A DNA stretch of 64,000 nucleotides, from contig OU452198.1 of assembly GCA_911728435.2 (NCBI GenBank), positions 32,269,902 to 32,333,901 of the forward strand, read 5' to 3'. This document shows, piece after piece, positions 62,495-64,000 of the stretch; positions within the stretch are counted from its first letter, which is position 1, and each line of letters starts with the position of its first letter. The translations under genes and the position numbers were made by a program. The notes beneath the pieces were generated by a model, which saw only the letters and a list, made by a program, of their open reading frames with translations, made no database searches and had not been told where the DNA came from. This DNA comes from Apoderus coryli (taxonomy: Eukaryota > Arthropoda > Insecta > Coleoptera > Attelabidae).

Positions 62495-64000
62495 CAGAGA
62501 AAAATCTATCATATCATGAACCATATGCACATTCAATCAACGATAGCATATATTCCGTATTCCACAATCAAAGCTACATTTCTTTCAATTATACTTATAT
62601 GATTAATTGCGAAATATATGACTTTATTGCTTTAAGTATAAGAATTAATTGACTTCCAATCAAATGCCTCAATTATAAGAATATATTGAAATTAAATAAA
62701 AAGTATTGATTGGACTAAGTGTCACTATCGTTGATAGAACATTTATTGCTTTTTAAGGGGAATATAGAAATTATAGACAGAATATATTTTGGTATTGAAA
62801 TAATTGTTTTGTCATTTTAAATCAATTTTATATATAATCCTGGAGAGAAATTAATTACTTAATTTAATAAAACTATCACGTTAACTAATTGTATGAAATA
62901 AAAGAAAGTTTTTATTCAAAAATAGTTTTATTAATTCTATAATACATTGTATTGTAATAAAAAAATATTACTCTATAGTCACAGTACAAAAAATAAACAA
63001 TACATTAAAAGATGTATGTCATTCTAATACATGAACATTGAACATGTACGACTAACAAAATATTAAACCAAATATCGTATTTGTGCTTTTTTACCATATC
63101 TTCATAGTGTCCCACTCCCACTCGGTACTTTGTATACTGTATACCTACATCGTGTTAAAACAGGATATTTTGAATTTTGAGGTTATCTGAGGTTGCAAAA
63201 ATGTATTCCATGCTGCCATACTATACTGGTTAATGTGAAATAAAAAGCTTAATATTCATAACTTTTGAATGGAACACCCTGAATAGTTTTGTTAAAACGT
63301 TTCTATTATGCATTAAAGGTACCTCTTAAATCATTTGTTGGCTAGACCGATCTTTAATAGTATTGTTCGAAAAGCTTACACAAAATAATTTATAGTAAAA
63401 AACTTATGATTAGATATACTTAGTTAGGAGTAAAACTTACCGGAGAATATTGGAATTAGTTTGTCCAATCTGAGGCGTTTAAGAAGTCTTCCATAATATA
63501 TTATTGCAGATTATAGAACTTAACTATATAGACACGCGCTACCGGCACACAAATAGAATAAATATATAAATGTAACATAACCTATTGCTTTAAGCTTTGC
63601 TAGTGACTAGGGAGTTCCGAAATTTCCCGATACATCAGCCCGAAATCTACGTTTTTATATCAATGGTTTTGAAGTCGTTTTATTATGATATCGGCGTATG
63701 AAAGCATTTTTTTTTAAGTCAAAAACTAATATTTACGAAGTGGGGTAGGTAGTACGAAAATCCAGTTTTTATTTAATTTATATACTTAAATTCGATACAT
63801 GCATGAGTGCAAAATGTTGGATACTCGACGTTTTGTGTTTCGATATATCGATGAATTTAGCCCGGCCCAATAATAAGTTAAGGTTGTCCCAACAATAAGA
63901 AGTATTGAATTAATATTATTTAGTTTATTTAAATAGTAGAATATGATAGCGAGTAACATTTGATTTTGTTAATTCAATGATATATATCTAATAATCCGAA
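62495..64000. other. No gene recognised
   Basis: AT-rich. ACACAGAGAAAAATCTATC at 62,494 resembles the ends of the element at 1.76 kb. GAACACCCTGAATAG at 63,270 is a mariner-type end motif. No reading frame or structure supports a gene. Confidence 0.35.

Overview
This window looks like intergenic or heterochromatic DNA from an arthropod, most likely an insect. The base composition is AT-rich. It is crowded with broken transposable elements of insect type: mariner and related transposases, hAT, Jockey/CR1-like and RTE-like LINEs, and a Ty3/gypsy element with a tRNA-Leu-type primer site. A beetle is plausible, but nothing in the sequence proves the order. I recognise no intact host protein-coding gene. 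Every long reading frame I can name is a transposable-element relic.

Layout. 0-9 kb: a LINE tail, a fold-back mariner inside an older inverted-repeat element, hAT and mariner-like relics, the first copy of a composite repeat with a tRNA-like module, and LINE fragments. 10-18 kb: two copies of a tandemly built non-coding element with TAGCTCTCCATAT ends (candidate Helentron-associated/HINE type), separated by LINE relics. 20-22 kb: a fold-back element carrying a hammerhead ribozyme, then an RTE-type LINE tail. 22.9-25.6 kb: a further HINE-like copy split by a deleted LTR retrotransposon whose 3' region is an array of covarying hairpins. 25.6-27.7 kb: an almost perfect 336-bp satellite array. 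28-30 kb: a LINE with a mutated catalytic site. 31-41 kb: interrupted transposase relics, several fold-back elements, dispersed repeats and LINE remnants. 41.7-44.8 kb: an old dispersed copy of the 336-bp satellite, interrupted by two fold-back insertions. 45-52 kb: a long LINE ORF, a mariner relic and a nearly complete LINE. 52-64 kb: RTE-type fragments, duplicated sequence blocks, another hammerhead-bearing fold-back element, composite repeat copy 2 and more LINE tails.

The most interesting system is a set of hammerhead self-cleaving ribozymes. Each intact 336-bp satellite unit contains a type I hammerhead: conserved CTGATGA and GAAA core, 4-bp stem II, palindromic loop-less stem III, GTC cleavage triplet, and a very long extended stem I. 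There are six near-identical copies in the array (four on the plus strand, two on the minus). A diverged copy lies at 41.8 kb with a compensatory stem II change. At least five more hammerhead-like motifs sit outside the array, most of them in or near fold-back repeats (3.87, 20.3, 35.7, 42.0, 42.2 and 58.8 kb; a decayed satellite-type one at 57.3 kb). Their stem sequences differ but the pairing is kept. This fits the known association of hammerheads with insect satellites, Penelope-like elements and animal retrozymes. The combination here of satellite, dispersed dimer-like copy and ribozyme-bearing fold-backs deserves experimental follow-up.
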